A stretch of DNA of 64,000 nt, from contig NC_009614.1 of the NCBI RefSeq assembly GCF_000012825.1, forward strand, positions 2,108,001-2,172,000, written 5' to 3'. Made by a program: the position numbers and the translations under genes. A model generated the notes under the pieces. The model ran no database searches, was not told the origin of the DNA, and saw only the letters and a list, made by a program, of their open reading frames with translations. Source of the stretch: Phocaeicola vulgatus ATCC 8482. GTDB lineage: Bacteria; Bacteroidota; Bacteroidia; Bacteroidales; Bacteroidaceae. This document shows positions 26,056-34,848 of this stretch, piece after piece (positions within the stretch are counted from its first letter, which is position 1; the number at the start of each line of letters is the position of its first letter).

Positions 26056-27399
26056 ATGGAAACATTTTTGATTCGTGCTCTTCAATTGATAATGAGCCTT
26101 TCATTATTGGTCATTATTCATGAGGGAGGACATTTTCTTTTTTCACGTCTTTTTAAAGTAAGAGTAGAGAAGTTCTACATATTTTTTGATCCGTGGTTTT
26201 CTTTGTTCAAATTCAAACCGAAGAACAGTGATACGGAATATGGTATTGGCTGGGTGCCTTTGGGGGGATATGTGAAAATTTCGGGTATGATAGACGAATC
26301 TATGGATACCGAGCAGATGAAACAGCCTGCTAAGCCATGGGAATTTCGTTCAAAACCGGCTTGGCAGCGTCTGCTTATCATGGTGGGTGGTGTCTTGATG
26401 AATTTCTTGCTGGCTATCTTCATCTATTCCATGATTTTATTCCATTGGGGAGATTCTTTTGTATCGCTGCAAGACATGACTCATGGTATGAAATTTAATG
26501 AGCGTGCCCGGGAAATAGGTTTCCGTGACGGTGATATTCTTCTTCGTGCAGATGAAAAACCATTGGAGCGTTTCGGGGTGGATATGCTTCGTGATATTGC
26601 TGAGGCACGTACAGTGACTGTATTGCGCGACGGAAAGGAAGCCGAAGTATATATGCCTGAGATCAGCTTGTTGGATATAGCAAAGGACGATCCGATGTTT
26701 GTTACGGCGTTAGTTCCTAATGTCGTTGACTCGGTGATACCGGGCGGTGGCTTGGATAAGGCCGGTATACAGAAGGGAGATAGTCTGGTCGCGGTCAATG
26801 GCGAGAGGTTGAACTCATGGAATGCATTGGTGGAAAAACTGGATAATATGCAGGCTGATGCGGAAGCTACAGGAGATAAAGATGCTTCTCTACAAATGGT
26901 ATATTCGCGTAACGGACTGCGTGACACCGTGACGGTGCGTACAGACTCTTTGTTTAGAGTGGGTGCAACATTCTCTTCATTGGCTGATTATAAAGAAACA
27001 ACCCGTGAATTTGGTTTCTTTGAATCTTTTCCTGCAGGGGTACAATTAGGAGTAAATACATTAAAAGGATATGTGAACGATATGAAATATGTGTTCACCA
27101 AAGAAGGAGCCAAGAGCGTAGGTGGTTTTGGAACGATAGGAAGTATTTTTCCGAAAGTATGGGATTGGCATCGCTTTTGGGAAATGACTGCTTTTCTGTC
27201 AATCATCTTGGCGTTTATGAATATTCTGCCTATTCCGGCATTGGATGGCGGACATGTATTATTCCTGCTTTATGAAATCATTGCCCGCCGTAAGCCGAGT
27301 GACAAGTTTATGGAATATGCGCAGATGGTAGGTATGTTTTTACTGTTTGCCTTGCTCATTTGGGCGAACTTTAATGATATCATGCGATTCTTGTTCTAG
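26056..27399 (+). CDS. rseP: RIP metalloprotease RseP (site-2 protease)
   Basis: A 447-residue intramembrane zinc protease with the active-site 'HEGGH' at residues 22-26 in the first helix and the third ligand in 'NILPIPALDGGH' (residues 389-400). The middle carries PDZ-like domains ('VTALVPNVVDSVIPGGGLDKAGIQKGDSLVAVNG'). It trims membrane-bound anti-sigma factors and signal peptide remnants. dxr-rseP adjacency is common in bacteria. Two hairpins follow at 27422 and 27453. Confidence 0.94.
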   Translation: METFLIRALQLIMSLSLLVIIHEGGHFLFSRLFKVRVEKFYIFFDPWFSLFKFKPKNSDTEYGIGWVPLGGYVKISGMIDESMDTEQMKQPAKPWEFRSKPAWQRLLIMVGGVLMNFLLAIFIYSMILFHWGDSFVSLQDMTHGMKFNERAREIGFRDGDILLRADEKPLERFGVDMLRDIAEARTVTVLRDGKEAEVYMPEISLLDIAKDDPMFVTALVPNVVDSVIPGGGLDKAGIQKGDSLVAVNGERLNSWNALVEKLDNMQADAEATGDKDASLQMVYSRNGLRDTVTVRTDSLFRVGATFSSLADYKETTREFGFFESFPAGVQLGVNTLKGYVNDMKYVFTKEGAKSVGGFGTIGSIFPKVWDWHRFWEMTAFLSIILAFMNILPIPALDGGHVLFLLYEIIARRKPSDKFMEYAQMVGMFLLFALLIWANFNDIMRFLF

Positions 27400-27421
27400 G
27401 TCTGCATGACAGAAAAGGACA

Positions 27422-27443
27422 CGGCATTTTTATAACAATGCCG
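27422..27443 (+). terminator. hairpin downstream of rseP
   Basis: CGGCAT / ATGCCG, 6-bp perfect stem with a ten-base loop, 22 bases after the rseP stop. It has no strong T-run of its own and may work with the next hairpin. Confidence 0.45.
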
Positions 27444-27452
27444 ATAGGCACG

Positions 27453-27502
27453 GATTTCCGCAAAGATTGAATCAATCGTCTTTGCGGAAATCTGCGTTTT
27501 TT
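27453..27502 (+). terminator. strong terminator after rseP
   Basis: A 14-bp perfect stem (GATTTCCGCAAAGA / TCTTTGCGGAAATC, 27453-27466 and 27479-27492) with a 12-base loop is followed by GCG and a run of six T. Confidence 0.85.
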
Positions 27503-27536
27503 ATATTGTTTCTCTCCCGTGGTGAAAAAAAGACAT

Positions 27537-27570
27537 AAAAAAAGAGCGAAAGTTTTTATCAAACCCGCTC
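27537..27570 (-). terminator. intrinsic terminator of the candidate small RNA
   Basis: On the minus strand GAGCG (27566-27570) pairs with CGCTC (27544-27548), with partial pairing inside, followed directly by seven T. Confidence 0.75.
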
Positions 27571-27857
27571 ACATCCTGAAGAACCCCCCTCCATTATGGG
27601 GTTCTTTTCATCTTTCTCGTCTCAGTTGTGTTATCCTCTCTCTCTTGTACCTAAAAAAACAACTCTTTTAATACCTATAAAACTAATCTCCTGAAAACTT
27701 TCTTTTTCTAATTACCTTAAATCTTACTACTAATACCTTTCTAAATCAATCTTTCTTTACCTAAATCTAATACCTTAAATTAAAATCTTTACCTTAATAC
27801 TTAATACCTAATTTTGTTCTTTTCTTTATTAACTTAATATTTGGTTTCACAACCACA
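27537..27857 (-). ncRNA. candidate small RNA, about 320 nt, C-depleted with eight AGGUA motifs
   Basis: A minus-strand unit with a promoter at 27861-27891 and an intrinsic terminator at 27537-27570. The expected 5' end folds into a hairpin UGGUU-GUGA-AACCA (GNRA loop, 27842-27855). Between 27694 and 27815 the RNA has no C at all, and 27661-27840 has two in 180 bases. AGGUA occurs eight times (27648, 27672, 27713, 27734, 27758, 27771, 27790, 27805 on the + strand as TACCT). A GAACCCC/GGGGTTC hairpin (27580-27605) precedes the terminator. No convincing open frame runs through it. It is not a class I recognise. Confidence 0.7.
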
Positions 27858-27860
27858 TTG

Positions 27861-27891
27861 CAAAGGTACGGTTTTTCTTGAAATTAGCAAG
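27861..27891 (-). promoter_or_regulatory. promoter of the candidate small RNA (CTTG - 19 bp - TACCTTTG)
   Basis: The -7 box TACCTTTG lies at 27868-27861 and the -33-like CTTG at 27891-27888, exactly 19 bases apart. This is among the best promoters in the window, yet no gene follows. Confidence 0.75.
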
Positions 27892-27912
27892 TAAATATAT
27901 GCTGAAAAACAT

Positions 27913-27959
27913 AAAAAAGGGTGAATTCATGATATATATCAAGAAAACACCCCTTTTTT
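27913..27959 (-). terminator. terminator after nrdDG
   Basis: AAAAAGGGGTG and CACCCTTTTTT pair across a loop that contains the palindrome TGATATATATCA; both strands have T-runs, so it isolates nrdDG from the small RNA promoter. Confidence 0.85.
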
Positions 27960-27972
27960 ATTTCTTTTAGCG

Positions 27973-28431
27973 TTATCGCACACGGATGATGCGTTGATTA
28001 CTGCTGCCCCGAAATTCCAAGTAAGGAGAGTACAAATCCGGCTCAAATCGTCCGTCTACTATAACATCCACATAATCCAGTATCGGTTTTAACATTTCAT
28101 CGTTTTGTATCTGTTCAAATGTATATCCAGTATAACACCAGATGTTTTGTCCGGTAGCTTCTTTGATCTGTTTGACCAGAGCCAGGAATTCTTGGGGATG
28201 ATAAAGTGGATCTCCACCGGAAAAGGTGATTCCGTCCAATAATGGATTGGCATTTATTTCGCAGATCATTTTTTCTATTTTTTCCGGTGTGAGCGGAGTG
28301 CCTGCCGATGGATTCCAGGATTCGGGATTCTGGCAACCGCGACAATGGTGACGGCATCCGGCCAGATAGATGGAATAGCGGATGCCTTCACCGTCGACTA
28401 TTGTTTCAGGATAGGTAAATAACAAGTTCAT
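27973..28431 (-). CDS. nrdG: anaerobic ribonucleoside-triphosphate reductase activating protein
   Basis: A 152-residue radical SAM enzyme with the cluster motif 'CRHHCRGC' (C-x3-C-x2-C, near residue 26) and '[11 protein letters not shown]' that binds SAM. It makes the glycyl radical on NrdD using SAM and reduced flavodoxin or ferredoxin. It starts five bases after the nrdD stop, in the same operon under the cobalamin riboswitch. Confidence 0.97.
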   Translation of the reverse strand: MNLLFTYPETIVDGEGIRYSIYLAGCRHHCRGCQNPESWNPSAGTPLTPEKIEKMICEINANPLLDGITFSGGDPLYHPQEFLALVKQIKEATGQNIWCYTGYTFEQIQNDEMLKPILDYVDVIVDGRFEPDLYSPYLEFRGSSNQRIIRVR

Positions 28432-28436
28432 GCTGA

Positions 28437-30713
28437 TTATCCATGCTTTACCCGGTCACGTTCTTCAGCACGCTTGGCTGAATTCCAAGTGCTGAGGTCG
28501 CCTGTCAAATACCCGGTAATGCGACGCATTCGCATTATATTCTCGCTCTGGCAAACAGGGCACTTGTCGTAAATGACTCCTTTGTAACCGCAAGCCTGAC
28601 AAGTATCAACAGGATGGTTGATGGAACCGTATCCAATGCCTTCGTCATGCATTACTTTTACAATCTTGGCTATGGCTTTTACATTTTTCTGAGCTTCTCC
28701 GTCCAGTTCCACGTAAGTGATATGCCCTCCGCGGGTAATGGCGTGGAAAGGAGCTTCCCGTTTTATCTTCTCGGTGATGGTGATGGGCTCTTTTACATCT
28801 ACGTGGAAAGAGTTTACATAATAGTCATTATCCGTCACGCCGGGAATGATGCCGTATTTGCGGCGGTCCATACGGGTGAAGCGTCCGGAAAGTCCTTCGG
28901 CAGGAGTGGCAAGTACGGAGAAATTCAACTGATATTTCTGTTTGTATTCGTCTGCCACTTTATTCATTTCCGTAACGGCTTCGAATAATGTATCCCATGC
29001 TTTCTGGCTATGTGCGTGACCTTCTCCATAAAGAGCCATCATGGCATTGTGTCCGCCGATAAAGCCTATCCCTAATGTGCCTTGACGCAATACATCCCCC
29101 ACCTGGTCGTTGGGCGAAAGTTTTCCTCCGCCTTTCCACACATCATTCCCCATCATGAACGGGAACTGGCGTGCCAAGGCTGTACGTTGATACTGGTAGC
29201 GTGCATACAATTGTTCGGCGATTAGTTCGGACAAAGCATGTACACTTTCTATGAATATTTCTTTTGCTTTTCTTTCTATGGCCTCTTTCTTGCCTGACTC
29301 TTCCAGACTTTCTGCCTTGATGCGTGCTTCGATGGCCAGCCGGGGCATATTCATGGTGGTGAATGACAGGTTGCCACGTCCTAATGAACTTTTTTCACCT
29401 GCTATATTTTCGTATACGCGGGTACGGCATCCCATAGTTGCCAGTTCATAGCGGTAGCGTTTAGGGTCCTTGATATCCCATTTCTCATTTTTGTTATAAG
29501 GAGTATCCAAAAACATAAAATTAGGGAACAAGGCTTTTGCGGTGGTACGGCAGGCTTTCAGAAACAAGTCGAAATTGGGAGCTTGGAATTCCATTTTGCC
29601 TTCCAGTGCCGCTTCGAAGTTTTCCATGGCTTTCTTATAGTCCTCTTCGGAATAAGATACTCCGTCTTTAACCTTGAATATCTGTATGGGGAAGACCGGT
29701 ACTTCGCCACGGGTACCCAGGCCTTCGATGGTAGCTTTCAGCAGTTCCTCTATGACCATGCGGCCTTCGGGAGAAGTGTCTGTTCCATAATTGATGGAAC
29801 TGAACACGACTTGGTTTCCCCCTCGCGAATGCATGGTGTTCAGGTTGTGGATGAATCCTTCCATGGCCTGATGTGTATCTTTGCGCGTCATGGCGTATGC
29901 TTTCTCTTCAATTTTCTTGAGAGCCTCTGTTCCGGGTTCTTTTCCCTCTACTTCTATATAAAACTCGGTTAAAGTTTTCAGATGTTTGCGAAATGTCTTC
30001 CGGACCCCTTCCGCCATAAAGAAGTCGAAGGCGGGAATAGCTTGTCCGCCGTGTTGCTCGTTCTGGTTTGTCTGGAATATGATGGTGGCCAGAGTGGCAT
30101 AACTTTGAATGGACTGTGGAGTACGGATACTTCCGTTTTTAGTGCGGAAGCCGCGTTCGAACAAGTCATCCAGGTCATATTGGATACAAGTGGTAGTCTT
30201 GGTGGGATAGTAATCCAAATCATGTATATGTATGTCGCCCAACTGATGTGCTTCGGCATATTTTTTAGGCAACAGGTATTTATAGGTATAGTCTTTAGTA
30301 ACTTCCGAGGCAAAAGTCATCATCTGTCCGGCGGGAGTATGGCTGGACATGTTGGCATTACTCAGGTTGACATCATTTTTGTCGATGGCTACAATGCCGT
30401 CCATGATGTGCTTCATTTGCGTTTTACGGTCGCGTTCCGTATTCCGCCATTCGCGATAAATAATATATTTCTTGGCCACTTCGGGACGTACTTTCATCAG
30501 TTCCTTTTCTACCAGATCCTGAATCTCTTCCACACTGATGGTTGGAGATACGAAATTGCTGATAACCCGCATGGTAATTTCAGCAATCAGTTTGTCTTCA
30601 TTGTCAATTCCGGAGGCATGGAATGCCTTGCCGATTGCATTTTTAATTTTACTGATGGAAAAGTCTTCCCGCTTTCCATCACGCTTAATAATACAAATCT
30701 CAGCGTAATTCAT
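28437..30713 (-). CDS. nrdD: anaerobic ribonucleoside-triphosphate reductase (class III)
   Basis: A 758-residue glycyl radical enzyme reducing NTPs to dNTPs without oxygen. An ATP-cone regulatory domain lies at the N-terminus ('[25 protein letters not shown]'). Near the C-terminus a zinc site 'CQACGYKG'/'CPVC' precedes the glycyl radical loop 'RRITGYLTG' (Gly734). Length and motifs are full. It is read with nrdG from a promoter at 30923 behind a cobalamin riboswitch, so it should be used mainly when B12 is scarce. Confidence 0.97.
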   Translation of the reverse strand: MNYAEICIIKRDGKREDFSISKIKNAIGKAFHASGIDNEDKLIAEITMRVISNFVSPTISVEEIQDLVEKELMKVRPEVAKKYIIYREWRNTERDRKTQMKHIMDGIVAIDKNDVNLSNANMSSHTPAGQMMTFASEVTKDYTYKYLLPKKYAEAHQLGDIHIHDLDYYPTKTTTCIQYDLDDLFERGFRTKNGSIRTPQSIQSYATLATIIFQTNQNEQHGGQAIPAFDFFMAEGVRKTFRKHLKTLTEFYIEVEGKEPGTEALKKIEEKAYAMTRKDTHQAMEGFIHNLNTMHSRGGNQVVFSSINYGTDTSPEGRMVIEELLKATIEGLGTRGEVPVFPIQIFKVKDGVSYSEEDYKKAMENFEAALEGKMEFQAPNFDLFLKACRTTAKALFPNFMFLDTPYNKNEKWDIKDPKRYRYELATMGCRTRVYENIAGEKSSLGRGNLSFTTMNMPRLAIEARIKAESLEESGKKEAIERKAKEIFIESVHALSELIAEQLYARYQYQRTALARQFPFMMGNDVWKGGGKLSPNDQVGDVLRQGTLGIGFIGGHNAMMALYGEGHAHSQKAWDTLFEAVTEMNKVADEYKQKYQLNFSVLATPAEGLSGRFTRMDRRKYGIIPGVTDNDYYVNSFHVDVKEPITITEKIKREAPFHAITRGGHITYVELDGEAQKNVKAIAKIVKVMHDEGIGYGSINHPVDTCQACGYKGVIYDKCPVCQSENIMRMRRITGYLTGDLSTWNSAKRAEERDRVKHG

Positions 30714-30748
30714 TGTTTGAAAAATTAATTGTTAATTTAAAAAACTTG

Positions 30749-30920
30749 GCTGTCCTTCCAGGCAGGTTTTCTGACTTATCTCTCCCTTAAAACGCCTTCC
30801 CGCAAATGGTTTTGTAGTGGCATATTGTTTCAGCTCTACGAGAATTACAGCAGCGGGTACTGTTGCTGATTTTCACGGCATTCCCTCTTGGAAGTGGTTA
30901 ACTTCACCTTGTCGGACAGC
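30749..30920 (-). promoter_or_regulatory. cobalamin riboswitch upstream of nrdDG
   Basis: On the minus strand the conserved parts occur in order. Closing stem P1 is GCTGTCC (30914-30920) with GGACAGC (30749-30755). Then come 'GCCACTA' (30815-30821), 'GGGAAGGC' (30794-30801) and the B12 box 'AGTCAGAAAACCTGCC' (30761-30776). These match the cobalamin riboswitch core. The start of nrdD is 32 bases downstream, so binding likely hides the ribosome site. Confidence 0.9.
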
Positions 30921-30922
30921 TG

Positions 30923-30930
30923 CAAAGGTA
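30923..30930 (-). promoter_or_regulatory. -7 box (TACCTTTG) of nrdDG
   Basis: The box lies directly before the riboswitch 5' end, so the transcript should start at the riboswitch P1 stem. Confidence 0.75.
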
Positions 30931-31007
30931 TAACATTTTGGGAAACTTTCTATTTAAAAAATGGATAAAAGTTTTCCAAAACGGATAACTTATTGAAGAT
31001 GGGAAGG

Positions 31008-31643
31008 TTATAAAATGTACCACAATGCCATCATGTGGCAGACCGTTCCTCCTAATACGAACAGATGGAAAACAGAGTGCATATAGGGCAATTTGGGGAA
31101 GGAATAAAAGACAGCTCCGGTGATGTAAGACACTCCTTCACCGATTAACCAATAAATAAAAGCGGGAGGCACATGTTGGCAGAGCGGCTTGAAACCTACA
31201 AAAATGCTGCATCCCATGGCTATATAGCAAATTGTTTCCAGGTTGCTATGTTCTTTCAGGTTACAAAAACATAGAATGATCCCGGCGAGGGCGCATAGCC
31301 ATACGAAACTAAGAATTCCCCATCCCCAATAATCTGCTTCCCGCAAGGCTATCAGCATGATGGGGGAATAGCTGCCTGCGATATGCAGATAAATCGAAGC
31401 ATGATCGAATTTGCGCAACACTTCGCGGTGAGGAGATGGTTTGCTGGCATGATACCAGGTGGAGCTGATATAGGAAGACAGCATACCGAATAGGTAGAGC
31501 CACATGCCGCCTGTTGCCCACGGATTGCCACTTTTCATGGCAGTAAGCAACAGATAACCGCCGCCGGCGATACCTATCAGGATACCAACGCCATGTGACA
31601 GGGTATTGGCCCACTCTTCTCCTTTGGTATAGTGTATGGTCAA
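31008..31643 (-). CDS. trhA: hemolysin III / TrhA family membrane protein
   Basis: A 211-residue protein with seven membrane segments and the PAQR/hemolysin III signature: 'EEWANTLSHGVGILIGIAGGGYLL', 'STWYHASKPSPHREVLRKFDHASIYLHIAGSYSPI' and 'HSVFHLFVLGGTVCHMMAL'. The conserved His and Asp residues suggest a metal site. Bacillus TrhA is linked to membrane lipid homeostasis; cytolytic activity is doubtful. It follows the CCA-adding gene by four bases in the same operon. Confidence 0.9.
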   Translation of the reverse strand: MTIHYTKGEEWANTLSHGVGILIGIAGGGYLLLTAMKSGNPWATGGMWLYLFGMLSSYISSTWYHASKPSPHREVLRKFDHASIYLHIAGSYSPIMLIALREADYWGWGILSFVWLCALAGIILCFCNLKEHSNLETICYIAMGCSIFVGFKPLCQHVPPAFIYWLIGEGVSYITGAVFYSFPKLPYMHSVFHLFVLGGTVCHMMALWYIL

Positions 31644-31647
31644 TTTC

Positions 31648-33072
31648 TTATAAGTTTTTTGGAGTTAATCCCATGCTTTTTGCTTTCTTCAACATGTGTT
31701 CTAAAGCAGCATCATGTTCATTAGGGATGATTCCATCCAGTATGGCATCCTTGATAGAACTTTTCAGACTGCCTATTTCACGGCAGGGCTGCAGGTCGAA
31801 TATCCGCATAATTTCTTCTCCGTCTACCGGAGGTTGGAAATTGCGTATCCGGTCTTTTTCTTCCAGGTCTTTCAGCTTCTGGCGTACCAGTTTGAAGTTA
31901 TCCAGGAATTTTTGTTTTCGTGCTTCATTTTTTGAAGTGATGTCCGCTTCGCACAGCATCATCAAGTCGTCAATATCATCTCCGGCTTCAAAAAGCAGAC
32001 GTCGCACGGCGGAATCGGTTACTACATCATCTGCGATAACAATGGGGCGCATGTGCAGGCTGACCAACTTTTGGACATATTTCATCTTCTCATTCATGGG
32101 CAGTTTCATCTTGCGGAAGAGATCCGGAACCATTTTTTCACCGATAAAGTTATGATTATGGAAAGTCCATCCTATACGTGGCTCCCAGCGTTTGGTACGT
32201 GGCTTGCCTATATCATGCAACAGCGTAGCCCAACGCAGCCATAGGTTGTCGGTATGTTTGGAAATATTGTCCACAACTTCCAGGGTATGATAGAAGTTGT
32301 CTTTATGGGCACGCCCGTTTCGGGTTTCCACTCCTTGCAGCGCCACCAGTTCGGGAAAAATCAAAGGCAGCAGTCCGCAGCGGTCCAGTTCTATAAAGCC
32401 TTTGGACGGTATGGGGGCGAGCAGGATCTTGTTCAACTCGTCGGCGATGCGCTCTTTGGAGATAATATGAATGCGTTCCTTGTTGCGTGACAGTGCTTCG
32501 AAAGTGGTGTCGTCAATATAGAAGTTCAGTTGTGTGGCAAACCGGACACAACGCATCATGCGGAGCGGATCGTCACTGAAAGTGATGTCCGGGTCCAGCG
32601 GTGTACGGATAGTTCTCTCTTTCAAATCGTCCAGCCCGTTAAAAGGATCTACCAGTTCACCGAAACGTGCTTTGTTCAGGCACACTGCCATGGCATTGAT
32701 CGTGAAATCGCGCCGGTTTTGGTCATCCTCCAAGGTGCCGTTCTCTACTACAGGCTTGCGGCTGTCATGGCTGTATGATTCCTTGCGGGCCCCCACAAAC
32801 TCCACTTCCGTATCATGGTACTTGATTTGTGCCGTACCGAAGTTTTTAAAAACAGAAACGCGTGCCCCACGTCCCAGCTTCCTGCCGAAGGCCTGTGCCA
32901 TTTCAATTCCGCTCCCTACTACTACAACGTCTATATCCTTCGAGGGACGCTTCAGGAATATATCTCGTACATAACCTCCTACAACGTAACATTCCAATCC
33001 CAGTTCGTCTGCCGTTTCGGAGATTAACTTGAATATCTTATTATTAAAGTGTTCTTTTAGTTCCATATTCAT
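31648..33072 (-). CDS. cca: CCA-adding tRNA nucleotidyltransferase with HD domain
   Basis: A 474-residue class II nucleotidyltransferase. 'GGYVRDIFLKRPSKDIDVVVVG' is the catalytic GG-x-RD-DxD motif, 'RRDFTINAMA' and 'DDPLRMMRCVRFATQL' the nucleotide recognition blocks, and 'HDIGKPRTKRW' with 'NHNFIGEKM' the HD domain. It adds or repairs the 3' CCA of tRNA; the HD part may act as a phosphatase or phosphodiesterase. The ATG at 33072 (or 33066) is chosen because the -7 box at 33085-33092 sits inside a longer open frame. Confidence 0.93.
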   Translation of the reverse strand: MNMELKEHFNNKIFKLISETADELGLECYVVGGYVRDIFLKRPSKDIDVVVVGSGIEMAQAFGRKLGRGARVSVFKNFGTAQIKYHDTEVEFVGARKESYSHDSRKPVVENGTLEDDQNRRDFTINAMAVCLNKARFGELVDPFNGLDDLKERTIRTPLDPDITFSDDPLRMMRCVRFATQLNFYIDDTTFEALSRNKERIHIISKERIADELNKILLAPIPSKGFIELDRCGLLPLIFPELVALQGVETRNGRAHKDNFYHTLEVVDNISKHTDNLWLRWATLLHDIGKPRTKRWEPRIGWTFHNHNFIGEKMVPDLFRKMKLPMNEKMKYVQKLVSLHMRPIVIADDVVTDSAVRRLLFEAGDDIDDLMMLCEADITSKNEARKQKFLDNFKLVRQKLKDLEEKDRIRNFQPPVDGEEIMRIFDLQPCREIGSLKSSIKDAILDGIIPNEHDAALEHMLKKAKSMGLTPKNL

Positions 33073-33084
33073 CTTAAAGAGGGG

Positions 33085-33092
33085 CAAATTTA
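33085..33092 (-). promoter_or_regulatory. -7 box (TAAATTTG) of the cca-trhA pair
   Basis: It matches TAnnTTTG on the minus strand, only 12-18 bases before the two possible starts, giving a nearly leaderless mRNA. Confidence 0.55.
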
Positions 33093-33135
33093 CGATTTTT
33101 TGCGCAGGATAAGGAGAAATCACGCAATTAAATTG

Positions 33136-33143
33136 TATTTTTG
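33136..33143 (+). promoter_or_regulatory. -7 box (TATTTTTG) of the 33168 lipoprotein
   Basis: It matches TAnnTTTG, 24 bases before the ATG at 33168. Confidence 0.6.
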
Positions 33144-33167
33144 CCTGCATATAAAACGATCAAGTAC

Positions 33168-33992
33168 ATGAAAAAGATAGGATTAGTAGCATTATTTGCC
33201 TTGTTGCTGGCCGGTTGTGATGATGGCGGCGAGAAGAAAGCGCAAGAAAATTTGCGTAAGGCCGAAGCGGCTTTGGAAAAAGAGAACTTTAATGAGGCCA
33301 AATTGCAGATAGACAGTATCCGCATCCTTTATCCGAAAGCGTTTGAAGCTAGAAAACAGGGAGTCAAGCTGATGCAGCAGGTGGATTTGAAAGAACAGCG
33401 GAAAAGTCTGATTTACCTGGATAGCATGATGGTGGTGAAACAAGCTCAGCTGGATTCCGTCAAGGGTAATTTTGTTCTTGAGAAAGATACTGCATATCAG
33501 GAGGTGGGTAACTATTTTTATCCCACCCAGACGGTAGAAAAGAATATAGGCCGTTCATTCTTGCGCGGACAGGTGAACGAGCAGGGGGAAATGTCCCTTA
33601 CCTCTATTTATTGTGCTGGCGGTACGTTGCATCATACGGCGGTGAAAGTGAGTGTGGGGGATACCTTTGCCGAAACTCCCGCCTCGAAAGACAGCTATGA
33701 AACCACTGACTTGGGCCGTGCAATCGAGAAGGCCGATTACAAGATGGGGGAAGACGGCGGCGTTATCGCTTTTATTGTAGCGAACAAAGATAAGAATATC
33801 CAACTTCAGTTTATCGGAGACCGTACTTATAAAACGGCTATGCAACCCAATGACCGTAAGGCGATTGCAGAATTGACGGAGTTGGCGCGCATCCTGTCCG
33901 GCATGGAACAAATCCGTAAAGATAAGAAAGAAGCGAACTTGAAAATAGAGTTTGTAACCCGCAAAATGCAGGAACAGGAGGAAGAGAAGTAA
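33168..33992 (+). CDS. lipoprotein with coiled coil, function unknown
   Basis: A 274-residue lipoprotein: 'MKKIGLVALFALLLAGCDDGG' gives a lipobox with Cys17. Residues 20-100 are helical and highly charged ('KKAQENLRKAEAALEKENFNEAKLQIDSIR'), a TPR-like or coiled coil. The rest is beta-rich, and a helix rich in Lys and Glu closes the protein. An open frame starting 27 bases earlier is rejected since it begins inside the -7 box. I do not recognise a family. It is convergent with ruvA. Confidence 0.8.
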   Translation: MKKIGLVALFALLLAGCDDGGEKKAQENLRKAEAALEKENFNEAKLQIDSIRILYPKAFEARKQGVKLMQQVDLKEQRKSLIYLDSMMVVKQAQLDSVKGNFVLEKDTAYQEVGNYFYPTQTVEKNIGRSFLRGQVNEQGEMSLTSIYCAGGTLHHTAVKVSVGDTFAETPASKDSYETTDLGRAIEKADYKMGEDGGVIAFIVANKDKNIQLQFIGDRTYKTAMQPNDRKAIAELTELARILSGMEQIRKDKKEANLKIEFVTRKMQEQEEEK

Positions 33993-34000
33993 TGTGGATG

Positions 34001-34061
34001 GGAACACAAACAATGCGGATCCTGAAGAGAATCTCCCCAAAGTCCGCATTGTCCGTGTTCC
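34001..34061. terminator. long bidirectional terminator hairpin
   Basis: GGAACAC (34001-34007) pairs with GTGTTCC (34055-34061) and ACAATGCGGA (34010-34019) with TCCGCATTGT (34043-34052), 17 pairs with a two-base bulge on each side. It lies between the lipoprotein gene and ruvA. Confidence 0.75.
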
Positions 34062-34079
34062 TTGTTTCATGTACAGCCC

Positions 34080-34673
34080 TTACAATCGCTTCAAGGCCAG
34101 CTTGATCACTTTCTCTACCGGGGCGGCAGGCTCCTCTTTCAGTATGGCAGCCACTACCTTTTGTGATGCGGCTTGTGCGAATCCCAGCATGGTGAGTGCG
34201 GCGACAGCCTCGTCATGAATTTCCGTATTGCCCGGATTGGCAAACATTTCACTGTTCACCGTCTCCACGCCCGAAGTGGCGATCTTGTCCTTTAAGTCCA
34301 CTATGATGCGTTGGGCAGTTTTCAGGCCGATGCCTTTTACCGTTTTCAATAACTTGTCATTACCGGAACTGATTACTCCGCACAGCTCGGAAGGGGATAA
34401 GGCCGACAGAATCATACGTGCCGTGTTGCCGCCGATGCCCGATACGGAAATCAGTAACAAAAACAACTCCCGTTCCTGTTTGGTCGAGAATCCGTAGAGT
34501 ACGTAGGCATCTTCCCGGATCGCTTCATAAATATATAATTTCGTATTGCTCTGATTCTGAATGGCCGAATACGTATTCAATGAGATATTGATGCCATACC
34601 CCATCCCGTTACAATCTAAAACCACCGTTGCCGGAGTAATCTCCGCAATGTCTCCTTTAATATATTCTATCAT
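34080..34673 (-). CDS. ruvA: Holliday junction branch migration protein RuvA
   Basis: A 197-residue protein with an OB fold ('[31 protein letters not shown]'), helix-hairpin-helix motifs ('[20 protein letters not shown]', '[23 protein letters not shown]'), and a C-terminal RuvB-binding domain ('[22 protein letters not shown]'). Tetramers hold the four-way junction for the RuvB motor. It is a single gene with a -7 box at 34706-34713. Confidence 0.96.
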
Positions 34674-34705
34674 GGTTGTTTCATTTGAAAATTTACAGTT
34701 CTTTG

Positions 34706-34713
34706 CAAAAATA
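34706..34713 (-). promoter_or_regulatory. -7 box (TATTTTTG) of ruvA
   Basis: It matches TAnnTTTG on the minus strand, 33 bases before the ruvA ATG. Confidence 0.55.
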
Positions 34714-34799
34714 GGACATCTATCTTTTAAATTATAAGTTCGGCAAGAATATTTTTAAATTATTAGGTCGTAGTGAACAAAAAAACGAGGCAAAATGTT

Positions 34800-34807
34800 T
34801 ATTTTTG
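34800..34807 (+). promoter_or_regulatory. -7 box (TATTTTTG) of ddh
   Basis: It matches TAnnTTTG, 42 bases before the ddh ATG. Confidence 0.6.
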
Positions 34808-34848
34808 CAGCGAATTAACAGATAATAGTAAACTAAACCCAATAAAAG

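Noticed and set aside
27380..27562. A 60-codon minus-strand frame at the rseP end
   Set aside because: It runs through two terminator hairpins and the 3' end of rseP; its translation is low complexity.
27537..27857. Reading the small RNA region as a decayed gene
   Set aside because: A decayed gene would not keep a consensus promoter, a 5' GNRA hairpin, a terminator and such a strong one-sided loss of a single base.
32534..32974. A 146-codon plus-strand frame opposite cca
   Set aside because: Antisense shadow of the nucleotidyltransferase, with a Ser/Arg-rich random-looking translation.
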